Shown: positions 36,687 through 45,869, counted from the stretch's first letter. The stretch: 64,000 nt of DNA from Marinilactibacillus kalidii (GCF_017599325.1 NZ_JAGFVM010000052.1:1-64000); one strand, 5' to 3'. Made by a program: numbers and translations. Notes: generated by a model from the sequence alone, not told the origin.

Positions 36687-36748
36687 TATAATCAAATTAA
36701 GACTATCTAATTTATCATCATTAAAATGTAATAATAATGATAAATTAG
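36687..36748 (+). promoter_or_regulatory. rnfCD promoter element with large inverted repeat
   Basis: A TATAAT (36687-36692) is followed by an AT-rich inverted repeat: 36707-36723 against 36732-36748, 16 of 17 positions complementary, outer 12 bp perfect. It lies just after the expected transcription start, so it could be an operator or an mRNA-end hairpin. The half-site ATAATGATAA resembles a Fur-type half site, but the overall layout is not a standard Fur box. Confidence 0.55.
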
Positions 36749-36805
36749 AAAATCAGTTATTGAAGACAGAAACTATACATAAAAATTCTAGAGAGGAAGA
36801 TCGAT

Positions 36806-38131
36806 ATGCAGTTTTCTTTTATGAAAAAACAGGGTGGGTCACATCCTGAAGAGAAAAAAGACAGAACCAGGAAAATCCCAATTGTAGATGCGACCATTCC
36901 TAAAGTGTTGATTTTTCCAGTGTCCATGCACATTGGTGCACCAGCAAAGCCAATTGTTGAAGTTGGCGACAAAGTGAAAGTCGGTCAGATGATTGCTGAG
37001 GCTGGTGGGTTTATTTCTGCCAATATCTATTCTTCAGTTTCAGGGGAAGTTATTGCAGTGGAGAAAAGACCTTCTACAGGTGGAGAGATTGATTCGATTA
37101 TCATAAAAAATGATTATGAATATATTAAAGATGAACCAATCGTTGAGCCTGGGAAGTCAGCTCACATGACAGATGATGAGATTATTGAAACGGTTCGTAA
37201 AGCAGGTATCGTAGGAATGGGTGGCGCTACCTTTCCTACGGCAGTAAAACTGAGCCCGCCTCCGGGGATGACCATTGATTCCTTTATTATAAATGGTGCA
37301 GAATGTGAGCCATATTCGACGTCTGATAATCGAGTAATGGTAGAGTATGCCGAAGAAATTGTGAGTGGCATTAATCTGATTAGAAAATTATTTCCAAAGA
37401 TTAAAAAAGTGTATATCGGTATTGAAGATAATAAACCCAATGCACTTAAATCAATGAGAGAAGCGACTGCGAGTTATCGCGACGTTATTGTGCAACCATT
37501 GAAAACAATGTATCCGCAAGGCTCTGAAAAAGGTTTAATTAAAACCATGACCGGAAGAGAAGTACCACCAGGTGGTTTGCCGGCAGAAGTGCGTTGTGTT
37601 GTGATGAATACATCAACGATTCGAGCTTGCTATAGAGCTTGTGAATTTGGAGAACCATTAACAGACAGAATTGTTTCTGTTTCTGGTACACCAATCAAAG
37701 AGGCTAAAAACTTACGCGTTAAAATTGGAACGCCTATTGACTCGTTGATTGAAGATTGTGGTGGATTTTCTGAAGTTCCAGGGAAAGTACTTTCTGGAGG
37801 ACCGATGATGGGGAAACCAATTTCTGACTTAGGTATCTCAATCATTAAAGGTACGACGGCCATAACCGTTTTAACACCTGCTGAAGCAGATGAAGGGGAA
37901 GAAAAAGATTGTATTATGTGTTCAGAATGCTTGAATGTTTGCCCTGTCAGCTTGCAACCAATTTTAATTAGTGATGCATTCGATAGAGGGAACTTACAAA
38001 AAGCGAAAGAATTGGGCGCGATGGATTGTATCGAATGTGGAAACTGTTCGTTCATCTGTCCTTCAAAAATTCCGTTACTAGATAATATCCTTGCCGCTAA
38101 AGCTGCAATTAAAGAACAGGAAGCGGGGTAA
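36806..38131 (+). CDS. rnfC: RnfC-like electron transport subunit
   Basis: A 441-residue protein. The N-terminal barrel-sandwich segment (about 35-100) is followed by the NADH/FMN-binding SLBB-type core with GMGGATFPTAVKL (137-149) and NGAECEPY (163-170). A ferredoxin domain has two 4Fe-4S clusters: C369-X2-C372-X2-C375-X3-C379 and C408-X2-C411-X2-C414-X3-C418. RnfC is the NADH-oxidising entry subunit of the Rnf complex. It is followed after 6 bases by rnfD, but rnfG, rnfE, rnfA and rnfB are absent from the window, so a complete Rnf complex is not encoded here. Confidence 0.9.
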   Translation: MQFSFMKKQGGSHPEEKKDRTRKIPIVDATIPKVLIFPVSMHIGAPAKPIVEVGDKVKVGQMIAEAGGFISANIYSSVSGEVIAVEKRPSTGGEIDSIIIKNDYEYIKDEPIVEPGKSAHMTDDEIIETVRKAGIVGMGGATFPTAVKLSPPPGMTIDSFIINGAECEPYSTSDNRVMVEYAEEIVSGINLIRKLFPKIKKVYIGIEDNKPNALKSMREATASYRDVIVQPLKTMYPQGSEKGLIKTMTGREVPPGGLPAEVRCVVMNTSTIRACYRACEFGEPLTDRIVSVSGTPIKEAKNLRVKIGTPIDSLIEDCGGFSEVPGKVLSGGPMMGKPISDLGISIIKGTTAITVLTPAEADEGEEKDCIMCSECLNVCPVSLQPILISDAFDRGNLQKAKELGAMDCIECGNCSFICPSKIPLLDNILAAKAAIKEQEAG

Positions 38132-38137
38132 TCACTT

Positions 38138-39154
38138 ATGGCACAGACAATAGATGTTAGAGGAAACCTTCAAATGGGACCCTCACCCCATATCCGTTCT
38201 AAAAGAACATCAGCTTGGTTGATGGGACAAGTATTGATTGCACTTGTTCCCCCACTAGTTGCTGCGACTTTCTTTTTCGGATTACAAGTACTTGTAATGG
38301 TAGCTGTAGGTATTGGAACAGCAGTATTAAGTGAATATGCTTACCAAAGGATTCGTTATCAGCAAGTCAAAATCAATGATTTAAGTGCTTGCGTTACCGG
38401 TATGTTGATTGGTTTAAGTTTACCCGTTACAGCGCCACTCTGGACTGTTGTGATCGGATCGATGTTTGCTATTATTATTGTTAAGCAATTAAACGGAGGT
38501 ATCGGGAAAAATTATTTTAATCCTGCCGTCGCTGCCCGAGTTATGTTGAAAGCTTTCTTTTCACCTTGGATTACGAATTGGGTTTTGCCAAGTGCTTGGG
38601 GAGTAGATGCCGTGGCAGGCGCGACACCGCTAGAATTTATCGGTGATGGGGCTCAGACGGTCTCTGAACAAGTGCCTAAGTTATGGGATTTGTTTTTAGG
38701 TGTAAATCTTGGTGGGAATGTTGGTGAAACGTCAAAGCTTGCTATCCTGATTGGGATGTTATACTTAATTTTTAGAAGAGTGATCCATCCGAAAATTCCA
38801 ATTTTATATATTTTAACGACTGTTGTTGTTATGGGTTTTTGGAGTGGCTTTAACTTTGACTTTATGATGACCCATGCGCTGACAGGAACACTTTTCTTTG
38901 CAGCGACTTTTATGGCCACTGATTATAGTTCAGGAGCGCTGACACCAGCTGGGAAAACGGTCTTTGCGATTGGTTGTGGATTTTTAACGGCCTTTTTCAG
39001 AATTGTATTTGATTATCCTGGAGGAGTAGGTTTCGCCATACTCATTATGAATTTGTTAGCACCATTTATCGATGGTAGATTGATGCCGAGAATATATGGT
39101 CACAAGAGTCGACCGAAAACGAAATACGATCGTCAGGGAGAGTTGAATAGATAA
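38138..39154 (+). CDS. rnfD: RnfD-like membrane flavoprotein subunit
   Basis: A 338-residue protein with about nine membrane helices of the NqrB/RnfD family. The flavinylation motif is visible as GAT with T163 (AVAGATPLEF), to which FMN is covalently attached by ApbE in homologues. The segments GGIGKNYFNPAVAARVML and FFAATFMATDYSSGALTP are conserved. It forms a two-gene operon with rnfC and ends with a terminator, so no further subunits follow. An ApbE flavin transferase is not in the window. Confidence 0.9.
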   Translation: MAQTIDVRGNLQMGPSPHIRSKRTSAWLMGQVLIALVPPLVAATFFFGLQVLVMVAVGIGTAVLSEYAYQRIRYQQVKINDLSACVTGMLIGLSLPVTAPLWTVVIGSMFAIIIVKQLNGGIGKNYFNPAVAARVMLKAFFSPWITNWVLPSAWGVDAVAGATPLEFIGDGAQTVSEQVPKLWDLFLGVNLGGNVGETSKLAILIGMLYLIFRRVIHPKIPILYILTTVVVMGFWSGFNFDFMMTHALTGTLFFAATFMATDYSSGALTPAGKTVFAIGCGFLTAFFRIVFDYPGGVGFAILIMNLLAPFIDGRLMPRIYGHKSRPKTKYDRQGELNR

Positions 39155-39161
39155 ACCATAA

Positions 39162-39206
39162 GGGCACCTTTTTCTTCAGTTTAATTAGGAAAAAGGTGCT
39201 TTTGAA
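39162..39206 (+). terminator. Terminator of rnfCD
   Basis: GCACCTTTTTC pairs with GAAAAAGGTGC around a 14-base loop; TTTT follows. Confidence 0.8.
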
Positions 39207-39360
39207 ATACCTTAGACAGATGAACAGAATACGACACTAGCTAGATTATTTAATCGTTCTATTTAAATAAATATATAATACCGTTTATCATTTTAACCTA
39301 ATCAATATTCATGCAATTATGAGGATTACAAACGATAATGATTAAGATATGATTCATTTT

Positions 39361-39389
39361 TTGAATAGGTACTAGGTCAACAGTATAAA
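39361..39389 (+). promoter_or_regulatory. Promoter of glutathione reductase gene
   Basis: TTGAAT (39361-39366) and TATAAA (39384-39389) are separated by 17 bases. Confidence 0.65.
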
Positions 39390-39435
39390 ATAATGTACAA
39401 TTAGTAAGTGAATAAAAAAGGTTAGGATGAGAGAA

Positions 39436-40806
39436 ATGACAAAATCGACAAATGAAAATCACTTTGATTATCTTGTGATTGGTGGCGGTAGCGGAGGGAT
39501 CGCTTCTGCAAATCGTGCGGGAATGCACGGTGCCAAAGTTGGCTTGATCGAAGCAAAAGATCTCGGAGGCACTTGTGTCAATCTTGGCTGTGTACCGAAA
39601 AAAGTTATGTGGCATGTTTCTGAGATGATGGAAGAGTTAGATATGTATGCAGAAGATTATGGTTTAGAATTAAGTGAAGTGCCGAAACTTAATTTCAAAA
39701 AAATGGCAGAAAATCGTAGACTATTTATTGAACGATTGCATGGTGCTTATAAAAATGGACTAGATAGCAATCACGTTGAATTGATTAGAGGTTATGCTAA
39801 GTTTGTCGATCCCCATACTGTTGAAGTAGAAGGGAAACAATATACAGCAAAACGTATACTACTGGCAACAGGGGGGAAACCTAAGCGTCCATCTATTCCT
39901 GGTGGTGAATTTGGAATCGTATCTGATGGGGTGTTTGATTTAGAAGCACTACCTGAAAGAATAGCTGTTGTTGGTGGTGGATACATTGGTGTTGAGATGA
40001 GTGGTATTTTCCATGGTTTTAAGGCAGATACACATCAATTTATTCGTAAATCAACACCATTACATGGATTTGATTCGATTATTCGTGAAGGGTTTACAGC
40101 ATTAGCCGAAGCTGAAGGGAAAAATGTACACACCAATAAATCTGTCACAGAAGTAAAAGAGAACCAAGACGGTTCTTACACTATGTACTTTGGAGATGGA
40201 ACAACTCACGAGACTGATTTGATTTTATGGGCAACCGGAAGAACGCCTAACACAAGTGGCTTGAACCTTGAAGTGACGGGTGTTAACTTATATCCTGATG
40301 GCTATATTGAGACAGATCAGTATCAAAATACGACAGCCGAACATATTTATGCTGTGGGAGATGTAACTGGTAGAGTGGAGTTGACGCCTGTTGCCATTGC
40401 AGCGGGAAGAAGATTATCAGAAAGACTGTTCAACGGGAAAACCGATTTGTATCTTGATTACAATAATATCCCAACAGTGTTTTTTACCCACCCACCAATT
40501 GGTACAGTAGGGATGACAGAAGAACAAGCAATGGATGAGTACGGAAAAGACCAGGTAAAAGTATATAAATCAGTATTTACCTCCATGCACAGTTCGATTA
40601 CTAGAAACAAACAGAAATCGTATATGAAATTGGTTTGTATAGGTAAAGATGAAAAAATCGTTGGCTTACATGGTATTGGTCGAGGAATGGACGAGATGCT
40701 TCAAGGGTTTGCTGTAGCAATCAAGATGGGGGCAACAAAAGCTGATTTTGATGACACAGTAGCTATCCACCCAACTGCGGCAGAAGAATTCGTGACAATG
40801 AGATAG
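39436..40806 (+). CDS. gor: Glutathione-disulfide reductase
   Basis: 456 residues from ATG 39436 (AGGATGAG at 8 bases); an in-frame ATG at 39427 overlaps that site. Class I pyridine nucleotide-disulfide oxidoreductase: FAD motif GGGSGG, redox disulfide C47-VNLG-C52 ([13 protein letters not shown]), NADPH motif [11 protein letters not shown] and the C-terminal HPTAAEE dimer base. The THQFIRK segment holds the arginine that binds the NADPH 2'-phosphate; a second usual Arg (RSFD in E. coli) is His here (HGFD). It regenerates GSH, consistent with the glutathione-dependent enzymes elsewhere in the window. Confidence 0.92.
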   Translation: MTKSTNENHFDYLVIGGGSGGIASANRAGMHGAKVGLIEAKDLGGTCVNLGCVPKKVMWHVSEMMEELDMYAEDYGLELSEVPKLNFKKMAENRRLFIERLHGAYKNGLDSNHVELIRGYAKFVDPHTVEVEGKQYTAKRILLATGGKPKRPSIPGGEFGIVSDGVFDLEALPERIAVVGGGYIGVEMSGIFHGFKADTHQFIRKSTPLHGFDSIIREGFTALAEAEGKNVHTNKSVTEVKENQDGSYTMYFGDGTTHETDLILWATGRTPNTSGLNLEVTGVNLYPDGYIETDQYQNTTAEHIYAVGDVTGRVELTPVAIAAGRRLSERLFNGKTDLYLDYNNIPTVFFTHPPIGTVGMTEEQAMDEYGKDQVKVYKSVFTSMHSSITRNKQKSYMKLVCIGKDEKIVGLHGIGRGMDEMLQGFAVAIKMGATKADFDDTVAIHPTAAEEFVTMR

Positions 40807-40810
40807 GTGT

Positions 40811-40848
40811 AGAAGAGAACTTGTAAGAGAGTTCTCTTCTTTTTTTTG
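40811..40848 (+). terminator. Terminator of gor
   Basis: The stem AGAAGAGAACT / AGTTCTCTTCT is followed by TTTTTTTT. Confidence 0.92.
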
Positions 40849-40924
40849 AAAGCTTTTCCATCATCGTCATATCAGTCTTTATACGAAAGTTAAAATAGGT
40901 TTGACTGCAATTTTGCTTCTAAAC

Positions 40925-40959
40925 ACGAACGTTAAAGGTAGTAAAATAGCGAATGTTCT
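40925..40959 (+). promoter_or_regulatory. Candidate PurR binding site (two inverted PurBoxes)
   Basis: ACGAACGTTA (40925-40934) and AATGTTCT (40952-40959, the inverse of AGAACATT) have the CGAAC-core inverted arrangement of Firmicute PurBoxes with about 18 bp between them. They lie just upstream of the -35 of the permease promoter. Confidence 0.55.
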
Positions 40960-40968
40960 ATAATTGCC

Positions 40969-40997
40969 TTGCTTTTTTAAATAGTACAGATTATAAT
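40969..40997 (+). promoter_or_regulatory. Promoter of the riboswitch-purine permease unit
   Basis: TTGCTT (40969-40974), 17 bases, TATAAT (40992-40997). The expected start near 41004 is some 15 bases before the aptamer. Confidence 0.7.
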
Positions 40998-41015
40998 TGG
41001 AAATGAATTTGTATA

Positions 41016-41090
41016 GAACGTCTAATATAGTTTAGCGATACGGGCTAATGTTTCTACCAATCACCTTAAAAGATTGACTATTAGGCTTAA
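41016..41090 (+). ncRNA. Purine riboswitch aptamer (guanine/hypoxanthine type)
   Basis: P1 is CTAATA (41022-41027) with TATTAG (41079-41084), P2 TTAGC/GCTAA, and P3 CAATC/GATTG. The conserved junction GTTTCTACC is present after P2 and GACTAT after P3. The specificity base in GA-C-TAT (41078) is C, which pairs with guanine or hypoxanthine rather than adenine. It precedes a purine permease. Confidence 0.88.
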
Positions 41091-41134
41091 TGAAGACAGC
41101 TTGTACTGTTTTTTGTGAGTCTAATATACTTTTT

Positions 41135-41162
41135 AAGGATGAGTTCTCTCATCCTTTTTTAT
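41135..41162 (+). terminator. Riboswitch-controlled terminator
   Basis: The stem AAGGATGAG / CTCATCCTT followed by TTTT lies between the aptamer and the permease. The segment 41118-41127 repeats GTCTAATATA of P1 and could pair with the 3' strand of P1 as an alternative structure. Confidence 0.8.
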
Positions 41163-41288
41163 ATGCTCTTATACAATACACACGCTTAGAGGTGTTTGGG
41201 TATTAACATAAAACGTATTTTTTAGTATGAGCTTAGCGTTTGATTACAAGGACTTCGATAATCGAAGCAACTATTTTGAAAGAGGGTC

Positions 41289-42761
41289 ATGTCAGTGTTT
41301 GAAAAATACTTTCAGTTGAAAGAAAATAATACGAATGTCGGTCGTGAAATCGCCGCAGGTGTCACAACATTCTTTGCAATGTCATATATCGTTTTTGTTA
41401 ATCCACAAATCTTATCGCTAACAGGGATGCCTTCACAAGCAGTTTTTCTAGCAACGATCATCTCTTCAGCAATCGGGACATTAATCATGGGGTTATACGC
41501 AAAAGTTCCTTACGCACAAGCACCGGGAATGGGATTAAATGCCTTCTTCACATACACAGTGGTATTTAATTTAGGGTTCTCTTGGCAAGAAGCTTTGGCA
41601 ATGGTATTTATATGCGGTATCGTCAACATATTTATCACGATGACGAGCATTCGTAAAATGATCATTCATTCGATTCCTGAAACATTGCAACATGCAATCG
41701 GTGGGGGTATCGGTGTCTTTATTGCCTATATCGGATTGAAAAATGCTGATTTTTTAGAATTCACTTCTGAAGCCCCAAATATTATTTCTGCAAACAATCA
41801 GGCATTCGATGCTACGAACGAAACTTATCAAGGTGGTTTGAATACAGTTGTAACAGGTGGGGGAATCATTCCTGATCTTACTGCATTTACTACACCTCAT
41901 GTATTATTGGGCCTCATTGGCTTGGTGATTACGATTATCCTTTTGATTGCTAATGTAAAAGGTGCCATTCTGATTGGGATTATTGCAACAACTTTTATTG
42001 GTATTCCAATGGGGGTTACAGATTTATCAGGTTTAACGAACCCTGCTAATTCCATTGGTTCAGCTTTTTCTGAGTTAGGCACGACATTTGGTGCTGCTTT
42101 TAGTTCACAAGGTTTTGGGTCTCTCTTAGCGGATCCATCACGTTATGCCTTAGTCTTTATTACGGTCTTTGCATTTACGCTAACCGATATTTTTGACACA
42201 ATCGGTACATTTATTGGTACTGGTCGTAAAACCGGCATCTTTACTTTGGACGACGAGAAAGCAATGGATGAAGGAAAAGGCATCAACACGAAGCTAGAAA
42301 AAGCACTATTTGCAGATGCAATCGCTACGACTGCTGGATCAATATTTGGTACATCGAATGTTACGACATTTGTGGAAAGTACCGCAGGTATCGGAGCGGG
42401 TGGCCGTACTGGTCTGACGAGTGTTGCAACCGGTGTGATGTTCTTGTTAGCTGCTGTTTTCTCACCAGTTATTGCGATTGTACCAGGTGCTGCTACAGCC
42501 CCTGCATTGATTGTAGTTGGGATCATGATGATGTCAGCTTTCGGAGAAATCAACTGGAATGATATGGAAGAAGCTGTTCCAGCGTTCTTTGCTTCTATCT
42601 TTATGGGATTCGCTTATAGTATTTCATATGGTATCGCTGCTGGATTCGTATTCTACATTATTACTAAAGTGGTTAAAGGGAAAGCAAAAGTGGTTCATCC
42701 GGTTATCTGGGTAACAGCTGCTTTATTCATTATCAATTTTATTGTAATGGCAAATATCTAA
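41289..42761 (+). CDS. pbuG: Guanine/hypoxanthine permease (AzgA/PbuG family, NCS2)
   Basis: A 490-residue protein with about 12-14 membrane helices. The AzgA-branch signatures are REIAAGVTTFFAMSYIVFVNPQIL, QAPGMGLNAFFTYTVV and the later TTAGSIFGTSNVTTFVESTAGIGAGGRTGL. It imports guanine and hypoxanthine (possibly adenine) with protons. A guanine-type riboswitch and likely PurBoxes control it, in agreement with that substrate range. The ATG at 41289 has AGAGGG at 3-8 bases upstream. Confidence 0.92.
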   Translation: MSVFEKYFQLKENNTNVGREIAAGVTTFFAMSYIVFVNPQILSLTGMPSQAVFLATIISSAIGTLIMGLYAKVPYAQAPGMGLNAFFTYTVVFNLGFSWQEALAMVFICGIVNIFITMTSIRKMIIHSIPETLQHAIGGGIGVFIAYIGLKNADFLEFTSEAPNIISANNQAFDATNETYQGGLNTVVTGGGIIPDLTAFTTPHVLLGLIGLVITIILLIANVKGAILIGIIATTFIGIPMGVTDLSGLTNPANSIGSAFSELGTTFGAAFSSQGFGSLLADPSRYALVFITVFAFTLTDIFDTIGTFIGTGRKTGIFTLDDEKAMDEGKGINTKLEKALFADAIATTAGSIFGTSNVTTFVESTAGIGAGGRTGLTSVATGVMFLLAAVFSPVIAIVPGAATAPALIVVGIMMMSAFGEINWNDMEEAVPAFFASIFMGFAYSISYGIAAGFVFYIITKVVKGKAKVVHPVIWVTAALFIINFIVMANI

Positions 42762-42767
42762 AAAAAT

Positions 42768-42816
42768 TAAAGGCTTCCGTCAAATCCTCTTGGATTTGAC
42801 GGAAGCCTTTTTTATT
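42768..42816. terminator. Strong bidirectional terminator
   Basis: A 19-bp perfect stem (AAAGGCTTCCGTCAAATCC and its complement) with TCTT loop has T tracts on both strands; it separates convergent genes. Confidence 0.95.
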
Positions 42817-44035
42817 ATTCGTATCGGAGAGCTTCGATCGGATCTAGTTTTGCTGCTTTTCGAGCAGGATAGATACCAAAGAATACACCGACAGCTGTTG
42901 AGAAAATCAAGACAAGCGCAACGCTACCCAAGGTAACATTAGGAATAATATCCAGGAAACCGGCAATGACATTGGAAAGAAGAATACCGAGTGTTAAGCC
43001 AATCAAACCACCAATCAAACTGAGAATGATGGATTCCATCAAAAACTGAGTGAGTATCGTATTGGTTGTTGCCCCAAGAGCTTTACGCGTACCAATCTCT
43101 CTTGTTCGTTCTGTAACAGATACTAACATGATATTCATCACACCAATACCGCCTACAAGTAATGCTATTGCTGCTACAGCAGCGATAAAGTTGATAAAGA
43201 GTCCTAAAACGTTATCCACTTGATCTAATGCCTGTAAGAAGTTGGTTGCGGTGTAAATATTTTCGCCTACCGCATTATTTCTCAGTTCAAGCAAACGAAC
43301 AATCTGATTAGAGACTGGTTCGATTTGTTCAGTCGCACCGACTTGAATGGTTGCTGAACTGATACCGGAAAATTGAGGAATCGTATTACCGATCGTTGAA
43401 TTGGGTATTGCGACGAAAACGGGTAGCTCACTTGTATCAAACGAGCCCTGCATATCGCCGAATCGTCCTTCAAGAACACCAACGATTCTTAAGTTTAAAG
43501 GCACTTGAGCTGCAGTTACGCGTAGATTTTCACCGACCACATCTGTTCTTCCGTATAAAGCCTCTGCTGTATCTTCATCAATGACAACGACATCAGCTGA
43601 CTCATCATAGTCATTTTGATTAAAATAACGACCACTAACTAAATTAGCACTCATGGCCTGACTGACATACTGCAAGTCAGGTGAACCATAAGAAATCACC
43701 GCTTGGCGAGATTCATCATCTGAGGATACTGTACCTTGTGTTTGTCCATCAGAAGAGATGTAGCGAATATCATCAATGGATTCTTTTAGTACAGTCAAAT
43801 CATCCTCCGTTAAGGCATCACCGCCTTGTTCTGAGTCGCTTGCACTTAATTGGATGGTTGTTGCGCCTAGTTCACTGAAAGTACCAGTGATTTCACTAGC
43901 CGCACCATTTCCGACAGCGAGTATGGCGATAACAGAAGCAATACCAATAATGATACCGAGCATAGTCAAGAATGACCGCATTTTGTTGGCAAAAATACTG
44001 TCCAGCGCCATTTTTAGGTTTTCTTTAAAGAACAT
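42815..44035 (-). CDS. MacB/YknZ-like ABC transporter permease
   Basis: About 406 residues. TM1 (about 18-40) is followed by a large extracellular MacB_PCD domain (about 45-270, rich in acidic residues) and three membrane helices with the FtsX domain (FINFIAAVAAIALLVGGIGVMNIMLVSVTERTREIGTRKALGA). Tripartite systems of this type export toxins, peptides or antibiotics; YknXYZ of Bacillus protects against SdpC toxin. It overlaps the ATPase gene. Two ATGs are possible: 44035 is 9 bases after GGAGG and preferred over 44041. Confidence 0.9.
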   Translation of the reverse strand: MFFKENLKMALDSIFANKMRSFLTMLGIIIGIASVIAILAVGNGAASEITGTFSELGATTIQLSASDSEQGGDALTEDDLTVLKESIDDIRYISSDGQTQGTVSSDDESRQAVISYGSPDLQYVSQAMSANLVSGRYFNQNDYDESADVVVIDEDTAEALYGRTDVVGENLRVTAAQVPLNLRIVGVLEGRFGDMQGSFDTSELPVFVAIPNSTIGNTIPQFSGISSATIQVGATEQIEPVSNQIVRLLELRNNAVGENIYTATNFLQALDQVDNVLGLFINFIAAVAAIALLVGGIGVMNIMLVSVTERTREIGTRKALGATTNTILTQFLMESIILSLIGGLIGLTLGILLSNVIAGFLDIIPNVTLGSVALVLIFSTAVGVFFGIYPARKAAKLDPIEALRYE

Positions 44036-44744
44036 GTCCATCCACCTCCGTCTGATTCAATCGTTTAGGTGTCAGGTATTCGTTTTTACGAAGCACACCA
44101 TCTCTGAAATGGACGATTCGTTTAGTATACTCTGCCATTTCGGGTTCATGCGTAACCATTACGATGGTGGTACCTTCATCATTCAAATCCTGAAAAATAC
44201 GCATGATATCTTCTGTGGTCTTGGAATCTAAATTACCAGTAGGCTCATCAGCCATGAGAACCGAAGGGTTATTCACGATTGCTCTTGCGATCGCCACCCG
44301 TTGCTTTTGACCACCAGATATTTCATTCGTTAAATGGTTGATACGATCACCTAAACCTACTTTTTCTAAGGCTTCTGTCGCACGTTCTTTGCGCTCTTTT
44401 CTAGGTACCTTAGCATAGACAAGTGGTAACATAACATTCTCAAGTACACTCATACGGGTCATCAGATTGAAAGACTGAAAGACGAAACCAATTTCTTTGT
44501 TTCGGATATGCGCTCGTTCATTATCAGAAATACTGGATACGTCAGTTCCATTAAGAAAATAAGTACCACTATCAAACTGATCGAGTAAACCGAGAATATT
44601 CATTAGGGTTGATTTACCTGAGCCGCTGGGCCCCATGATAGAAGTGAATTCTCCTTCTTGAATAGAAAGGGAGACTTTGTTCAGTGCTGTCAAAGTTTCT
44701 CCACCCATTCGATAAATCTTTTCTATATTTTTGATCTCAATCAA
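44025..44744 (-). CDS. ABC transporter ATPase, MacB/YknY type
   Basis: A 239-residue single ATPase. Walker A is GPSGSGKST, Q-loop FQSFNLM, signature ISGGQKQRVAIARAI, Walker B VLMADEPTGNLDS and H-loop MVTHEPEMA. This is the lolD/macB-like group that drives FtsX-type permeases as mechanotransmission pumps. It is 14 bases after the adaptor gene and overlaps the permease gene. Strong SD on the minus strand (AAAGGAGGTG). Confidence 0.95.
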   Translation of the reverse strand: MIEIKNIEKIYRMGGETLTALNKVSLSIQEGEFTSIMGPSGSGKSTLMNILGLLDQFDSGTYFLNGTDVSSISDNERAHIRNKEIGFVFQSFNLMTRMSVLENVMLPLVYAKVPRKERKERATEALEKVGLGDRINHLTNEISGGQKQRVAIARAIVNNPSVLMADEPTGNLDSKTTEDIMRIFQDLNDEGTTIVMVTHEPEMAEYTKRIVHFRDGVLRKNEYLTPKRLNQTEVDGHVL

Positions 44745-44758
44745 GAGAACACCTCCTT

Positions 44759-45622
44759 TTAATCTTCGATTACGACCTGAACATCTTGAGAAATTTCATC
44801 TCCAGGAGAGAGAATCACTTGATCTCCTTCAGAAAGTCCTTCAGTGATTTCAATTGTAGTATTTGATTGAATACCTGTTTCAACCGCTATTTTTTGTGCC
44901 TGTTGATCAACGACTGTATAAACGTAAGGTTGGTTATCGTCATCGTAGTTGATGGCTTCAATCGGAACGACTAATACTTGATCTGCAGAAGCAACCGTAA
45001 TGTCTGCGTCTATTTCAAATCCAGCTATCAACCCTTCTGGTTTTTCATCAAATGTTACGACAGCCCCAAGAGAAGTTGAAGATCCAACTTGTGATTGTTC
45101 TTGTGTAGCAACTGGATCAATGCTAGAAACTTTTCCTTGATATTCTTCATTGGCATAAGTCAATACGACAGGCTGATCGACCGATACAAGAGTTGCATCT
45201 GATCGTGATAATTGAATAGTTACTTCTAAGTTATCTAAATCAGCTAAAACGATAGATGATTGGCCTTGTTGTGCATTGTTATCGGGTTCTTCTTCCGCAA
45301 CATTCATTTCTGTGACTGTTCCATTAAAATTCGCTGTATACGTTGTACCATCTAAATAAGTGACGAGTGTATCGCCTTCCTCTACGGTGTCACCAACGGT
45401 TACATTTACGTCTGTAACGATTCCTTGACCTAACACCTCTTGAGATGCTGAAGGAACGATTGTTCCATTCGATGCAATAACTTCTCTTACATCGTCTGTG
45501 ACTACATCGGCCGCACGGACAGTAGTGTTTGGTTCATCTTGTGAACTATTCCAAATACTAAATCCGATAAATCCCACGACAACGATTAACACCACAACAC
45601 TTAACCATTTTTTCCCATTCAT
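44759..45622 (-). CDS. Membrane-fusion adaptor protein (HlyD/YknX-like)
   Basis: A 287-residue extracellular adaptor. An N-terminal membrane anchor (WLSVVVLIVVVGFIGFSIW) precedes a biotinyl-lipoyl-like hairpin region (EVLGQGIVTDVNVTVGDTVEEGDTLV...NFNGTVTEM) and a beta-barrel plus membrane-proximal domain at 150-280. It is short compared with YknX (about 377) because the alpha-hairpin is almost absent. The outside part is strongly acidic (many D, E, Q), as in halotolerant or alkaliphilic species. First gene of the efflux operon. Confidence 0.9.
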   Translation of the reverse strand: MNGKKWLSVVVLIVVVGFIGFSIWNSSQDEPNTTVRAADVVTDDVREVIASNGTIVPSASQEVLGQGIVTDVNVTVGDTVEEGDTLVTYLDGTTYTANFNGTVTEMNVAEEEPDNNAQQGQSSIVLADLDNLEVTIQLSRSDATLVSVDQPVVLTYANEEYQGKVSSIDPVATQEQSQVGSSTSLGAVVTFDEKPEGLIAGFEIDADITVASADQVLVVPIEAINYDDDNQPYVYTVVDQQAQKIAVETGIQSNTTIEITEGLSEGDQVILSPGDEISQDVQVVIED

Positions 45623-45869
45623 ATATAATGCTTCCTCTCTTTTCGCACAATTTTGTTCATTCCTCCATTATAGCTGTCGACATGATTGATATCCATGAAG
45701 AAAAATCGAAGATTTCTGACGCCTCCATTAAAACAGTAAAACGATTTGTTCCGATTGATTGTTAAAAGATAAATGTTGAAATCAGTATCAGTCGGTTCGG
45801 TTGTCTAGAAGGTGTATGGTAGAATAGACATACATTAGAATAACTGAATTTTATAGGGGGAAGTATAAA

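Noticed and set aside
36707-36748. Formal Fur box before rnfC
   Set aside because: Only half-site similarity; spacing and symmetry do not match the 7-1-7 pattern, so I report an inverted repeat only.
37630-38055. 141-codon minus-strand frame inside rnfC
   Set aside because: No start signals and opposite a conserved iron-sulphur protein.
42143-42553. 136-codon minus-strand frame inside the purine permease gene
   Set aside because: Antisense shadow of a hydrophobic membrane protein; proline/valine/isoleucine-rich composition.
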